DNA of 64,000 nucleotides from Nepenthes gracilis. Taxonomy: Eukaryota > Streptophyta > Magnoliopsida > Caryophyllales > Nepenthaceae. Numbering within the stretch: position 1 is the stretch's first letter; each line of letters opens with the position of its first letter. The translations under genes were made by a program, and so were the position numbers. The stretch covers positions 10,625,991-10,689,990 of the forward strand of contig BSYO01000024.1 of the NCBI GenBank assembly GCA_033239525.1, given 5' to 3'. Under the pieces are notes generated by a model. The model did no database searches. It had not been told where the DNA came from and worked only from the letters and a program-made list of their open reading frames with translations. Below are positions 61,201 through 64,000 of the stretch, in pieces.

Positions 61201-64000
61201 GGAAGTAGAGAAAAAGAGCAAGAAACAGGGTACACACATCCAGATCCCTGAGGGGAGCTATGGGTTGAGTGCGATGGGAGGAAAGAGCGTAAGGCGAGAT
61301 ATATCAAAAAATACTTTTGAAGGTGCTGCGTGTCAGGATCTCATTCAGACCCCTCCCAAGGCCCCTAATATGCATGTTGTACGCAAAAAATGATGCCTAA
61401 ACTAGCTAATTAACCAAATAAGGTGAGTGGATCATATTATTATTGACTTCTTCCATTCATAAGTAAGGTATAGAATGAAAACAGTTATTTCTACTTCTCG
61501 TTCTGTTCCATATTCAGTATTATTTTTGCAAACAGGTTTCTCGGCTGTTGGAACTTTTCCTTGCATATGAAGAGGATCCTGATGCCAAGCTGATTATTTT
61601 GAAGGTATTCTCTAATTTTGTACATTGTTAATGGACCGTGCTAGTTTTGTACAATGAGACATAGGTTAATACCTGCAAAAAGGCAATCCAATTCATGAGC
61701 TCCCTTATCTTGCAATCTGGGGAGTCTAGAAGAGTTCATCCAGTCTTTGAATTTTATAACTCGGTTTTATTATATCGTTTTCTTCCCCTTATCCTATTTA
61801 TGCTTTGACTTCTCCCAAATTGGGAGGAAAATGTAAGGTGTTGTAAGCGTGGTTGAAGTTCGATTGGGTTATAATTATGACGAAAAGTTAAATTACTTTT
61901 ATTATACAATCGTCTCTGGTCTCCACTCTCCAGTGCTTTCCAGCTTTTGATTGCTTTCAAAATTAGAGGCTAACATGTTGTGGTACTTATTCTCACTTCC
62001 CTGGTTGTCCCTCACTTAACCATTTGATTTATTTATTAATTTTATCATTAAATTCTTATCTAATCTTATTCTCACTCAGCATAGAATTGCCTTAAGGTTT
62101 AACAGGTATATAATGATTTGAGAACATTGCGATGGATTTTCTGAGCATATTGTTGCCAGTTGCCATATTTTCTGAAATATTGTTTTGGTTCTATATCTTT
62201 AAAGGTGTGCCTAGGCTCATGACTAAAAGTCCAGCCCCTCAATAGACTTAGGTGAAGCTTATTCCAAGAGGCGTGCACCTAAGATCTACGGCATGTACCC
62301 TTTTTGAGGCTCAAGGTTGCTCCTTGATTGCCTCAGATTTCTTTTGAAAAAATTAAATTATTTCTTTTAAAATTAGCCATTATAATGTTACTTTTTATAC
62401 AAACTTGATGTTTGTGAAACTGAGATGATGAAAGTAATGAGTGATTGATATAGAAAAATGAATGAAGATAATGAATTTATATTTGAGGATGATTATTAGA
62501 AAAAGGGTTTTGTAGCTAGTATTTTAGACTACAAATTATACTAAGTTGAGAAATAGTGTAAATCTTGGGCAATAGGTGCCTCTAAATTTACTCGATTTGT
62601 GTTTTTAAATAATTAAGATTCTAACTTATTGAGAAATATAAAGATGAAGAAGTCATTCAAGCCCATAATCTAAGAAAAAAGAATATGATGAACCTTTTGT
62701 TTGAGGATGATAAATATTAGTTTTGTTATGAATACATTGTGAATAGTGTGTTAATGAATTTTATTATTCTTGTATGTTTGTGGTGATTGTGCTTATTAAA
62801 TGCCATATTTTATATTTAGTTGAAATATGCATTTATAATAACTATCAGAAATATTTGTTGGCATTTCTTATTCAATTATTTTTAACTTGAAATTTATCAT
62901 AAAAACATCTTGGATAGATATTTTAGAAATAGGTGCCTCTCTTTCCATCAAGTCTGCTCTTGTGTCCTGTGCCCAAGCCCCCGGAACCTTTTGTGCATTG
63001 TGCTGTTGACAACACTTTTATGATTTATTAAGTTGGAAAAATGGACAAACTTTGAATTTTAATAATATGGTATTCAAAGAAAGGTCAAAATATGTTTTTT
63101 TTCTGTTGCATCAATATCCAAAAAAAAAAATCCTTTAATCATTCTTTCCTTCTCATGCCACCTTAATATGATCAAATACTTTCACGAGTGAAACTATTAA
63201 TGTTCAAAAGTTTCATACAAGATCATGAACTATGTTGGTGTCTTACGCCCTTTTGTAATTTTGTTCTTGCAGGGAACAGGAAGAGCATTTTGTGCTGGTG
63301 GCGATGTTGCTGCAGTGGTTCGTGATACTACCAGAGGTAGCGGCATTCTTGCACAGTCAATTTTCTTTCATTATTTATATCAAAAATACCTTTAATATGT
63401 GATCTCAAGAGTTTATGCCTTTTTGGCCTTTGTAATGTAATTTAATGTTTTCTTTTGACCATCTTTTGATTTCCTCCTCTCTCCACCTTTTCTTGCATAT
63501 TATACGGTCTTATCAGATGTATACTTTAACAGTATAACCGAGTCTTATTCCCATGAGAATGCTGGATTTTGTAAATTTTTAAGACTTTTTTAACATACTT
63601 CCTTTGTGTTATTGAAAAAAGAGTTGCACTGTCATCATAGGTTTATTTTGAGAACTGTACAATTTCTTGTTATCATCATAGCAGCCATGCTTCCACATAT
63701 TCCAAGAATTTACTGGGATTTTATATGTGTGCGACTTTTGCAGTGACATTGTTATTTGCGGGGGGATGCTTTTGCAAGGGACAGAATTTGCCCTATAAAA
63801 GAGAAGAGGAGATGAAATGAGATTGCAGTCATCTTCTGTCTCTTTCTCTCTCTCTGTCTCTCTCTATCTGTGCATGCATCTATCTCGCTATCTGTCTAGC
63901 TGTATTTTTTATATCAATTCGATAACAATCTTTATAATTTCAAACTCAGAGAGGCTGCATGAAACAACAATAAGCCACATTAAGAAAATAGGGAAACCAA
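48954..64000 (+). CDS. CHY1: CHY1-like 3-hydroxyisobutyryl-CoA hydrolase, 5' four exons (gene continues off-window)
   Basis: Four coding exons join in frame: 48954-48992, 50349-50429, 61536-61604 and 63273-63336. They give about 84 residues: MPSLSSTSDESEQ, VLVEDKLIVRKVVLNRPRLL, NALSYFM, VSRLLELFLAYEEDPDAKLI, ILK and GTGRAFCAGGDVAAVVRDTT. This is the N-terminus of the crotonase-fold HIBYL-CoA hydrolase family. LNRP..LNAL and the G-GRAFCAGGD loop (oxyanion hole and CoA binding) are diagnostic, while the catalytic Glu and Asp lie beyond the window. Arabidopsis CHY1 hydrolyses 3-hydroxyisobutyryl-CoA in peroxisomal valine catabolism. The short N-terminus without presequence fits a peroxisomal member, but the C-terminal PTS1 cannot be seen. 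Introns 1-3 are phase 0 with GT/AG sites, intron 4 is phase 1. Introns are 1.36, 11.1 and 1.67 kb. No stop or frameshift is present. A CHY1 paralogue is possible. Confidence 0.88.
49231..49276. repeat. (CT)n microsatellite
   Basis: CT dinucleotide run with one TTTC interruption followed by a T-run, in intron 1 about 240 bases after the exon 1 donor. CT-rich tracts near plant 5' ends are common. Confidence 0.9.
49595..49885. mobile_element. MITE-like repeat in intron 1
   Basis: The left side, AAATATCGACATTGGGACCG followed by GTATCGG, is mirrored on the right by AAATATTAGTGAATATGTAT followed by TGGTATCAGAC (inverted). The interior has several ATATCGAT/GATATAT motifs. A similar unit is at 28495-28705. 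Exact ends and target duplication were not resolved. Confidence 0.4.
50349..50429 (+). CDS. CHY1: CHY1-like exon 2
   Basis: 27 codons (VLVEDKLIVRKVVLNRPRLL, NALSYFM) between acceptor CCAACAG and donor GTATGT. The VxLNRPxxLNAL core is diagnostic of the family. Confidence 0.92.
51868..54863 (-). repeat. 3' LTR of the intronic element, split by a solo LTR
   Basis: The LTR is 51868-52242 plus 54140-54863, about 1,099 bp without the insert, matching the 1,092-bp partner at 57895-58986. The interruption falls at TCACT. Confidence 0.78.
52243..54134 (-). mobile_element. Solo LTR of the chromovirus-like family with perfect target duplication
   Basis: 1,892 bp, TGTTACGAACTCG to GGTATTACA, flanked on both sides by TCACT (52238-52242 and 54135-54139). 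It follows the 10414-11894 / 14161-15245 LTR: GCCTATATCCGGCCAAT versus GCCCATATCCGGCAAAT, AACTCACCAAA, then the GTTACAYATGATCCCGGTAA block and a CT-rich tract near 53795-53830. Orientation is the same as in that LTR (minus). A 59-bp imperfect repeat around CTCGAGTGCCAGCCCCACGG / CTCGAGCACCAACCCCACGG lies at 53895-54000. Confidence 0.88.
57895..58986 (-). repeat. 5' LTR of the intronic element
   Basis: 1,092 bp, TGTCACGTTCCC on the plus strand to about ATTCTG at 58986 (the partner LTR ends TTTCA there). On the minus strand it precedes the PBS-like site. Confidence 0.75.
58987..61535. other. Rest of intron 2, no gene seen
   Basis: Contains (TA)n near 59598-59617 and a 27-base A-run at about 60762-60788. 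A 101-residue plus frame at 60180-60485 is Lys/Arg/Glu-rich (GNKENRGKKKKRWKRERE) because of purine-rich DNA and has no family resemblance. Confidence 0.45.
60762..60788 (+). repeat. Poly-A tract
   Basis: About 27 A in a row in intron 2. It could be the tail of a retroposed sequence ending here, but I see no recognisable SINE or mRNA copy upstream. Confidence 0.85.
61536..61604 (+). CDS. CHY1: CHY1-like exon 3
   Basis: 23 codons, VSRLLELFLAYEEDPDAKLI plus ILK, between GCAAACAG and GTATTC. In the family SRLLQLFLAYEEDP.VKL.ILK occupies exactly this position. Confidence 0.93.
61605..63272 (+). other. Intron 3 of the CHY1-like gene
   Basis: 1.67 kb, AT-rich. Near 62200-62990 it carries what may be one dispersed element: GGTGTGCCTAGGCTCATGAC at the left and GTGCCCAAGCCCCCGGAACC at the right resemble the 'GGCGCGCCTAGGCGC' repeat vocabulary of plant genomes. 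No exon was seen. Confidence 0.5.
63273..63336 (+). CDS. CHY1: CHY1-like exon 4
   Basis: 64 bases giving GTGRAFCAGGDVAAVVRDTT, R and the first base of a Gly codon, between TTCTTGCAG and donor GTAGCG. It contains the substrate-binding GxGRAFCAGGD loop. The next exon is not visible before 64000. Confidence 0.93.
63337..64000 (+). other. Start of intron 4
   Basis: Noncoding to the window end. It contains a TC-rich microsatellite at about 63838-63868. The next conserved exon of the family was not found here. Confidence 0.6.

Larger units (their letters stand above)
50430..61535 (+). other. 11.1-kb intron 2 of the CHY1-like gene
   Basis: Donor GTATGTATTG at 50430 and acceptor TTTTTGCAAACAG at 61535, joining two phase-0 exons of a continuous conserved domain. 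At least 7.1 kb is a nested LTR retroelement. The remainder shows no coding exon of this family that I could find. Confidence 0.88.

Overview
The window is nuclear DNA of a flowering plant. The evidence is AT-rich sequence, spliced genes with GT/AG introns, a P-class pentatricopeptide-repeat (PPR) gene of a plant-specific family, and nested Ty3/gypsy, Ty1/copia and LINE retroelements of plant type. I cannot fix the species. Only two host genes are well supported. One is an intronless-CDS PPR gene on the minus strand at 36353-37591, with a possible spliced 5' leader reaching about 39.3 kb. The other is the first four coding exons of a CHY1-like 3-hydroxyisobutyryl-CoA hydrolase gene on the plus strand, at 48954 to beyond the window end. 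Almost everything else is transposon debris or AT-rich sequence in which I see no gene.

Layout. 0-1.4 kb: the 3' end of a Tat-lineage gypsy element, with the promoter side of an antisense extra ORF and an LTR ending at 1404. 2.1-17.65 kb: an old Tat-type gypsy element with related LTR ends at 2.5-2.79 and 17.39-17.65 kb, a gag remnant, and an antisense extra-ORF remnant. It contains a copia fragment (6264-7404) and a minus-strand chromovirus-like gypsy element (about 7.4-15.25 kb). The chromovirus LTR is itself split by a solo LTR of the same family in opposite orientation, and its gag region carries a U6 snRNA-like sequence. 22-26 kb: a decayed LINE followed by a decayed copia polyprotein, both minus strand. 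32.6-33.7 kb: a short copia-like, TRIM-like element. 35.1-35.6 kb: two MITE-like repeats.

40.6-46.65 kb: Tat LTR material with a 49-50-bp minisatellite, then a composite element (42704-46641). That element has one full LTR, a decayed but spliced extra-ORF gene, and an inverted LTR end on the far side, so both outer ends are U5-type termini; both are flanked by AAATT. 47.67-48.57 kb: a Tat-type LTR plus the first bases of its interior, lying just upstream of the hydrolase gene.

48.95-64 kb: the hydrolase gene. Its second intron is about 11.1 kb and holds a complete minus-strand LTR element (51868-58986). One LTR of that element is interrupted by a solo LTR of the chromovirus family, with a perfect TCACT target-site duplication. 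The splice sites and reading frame of all four visible exons are intact, so the gene appears to tolerate this load.

Functionally, the hydrolase is expected in valine catabolism and beta-oxidation-linked CoA-ester metabolism in peroxisomes, and the PPR protein in organellar RNA metabolism. They are neighbours only by position. All calls rest on reading translated sequence and repeats by eye; no database search was run.
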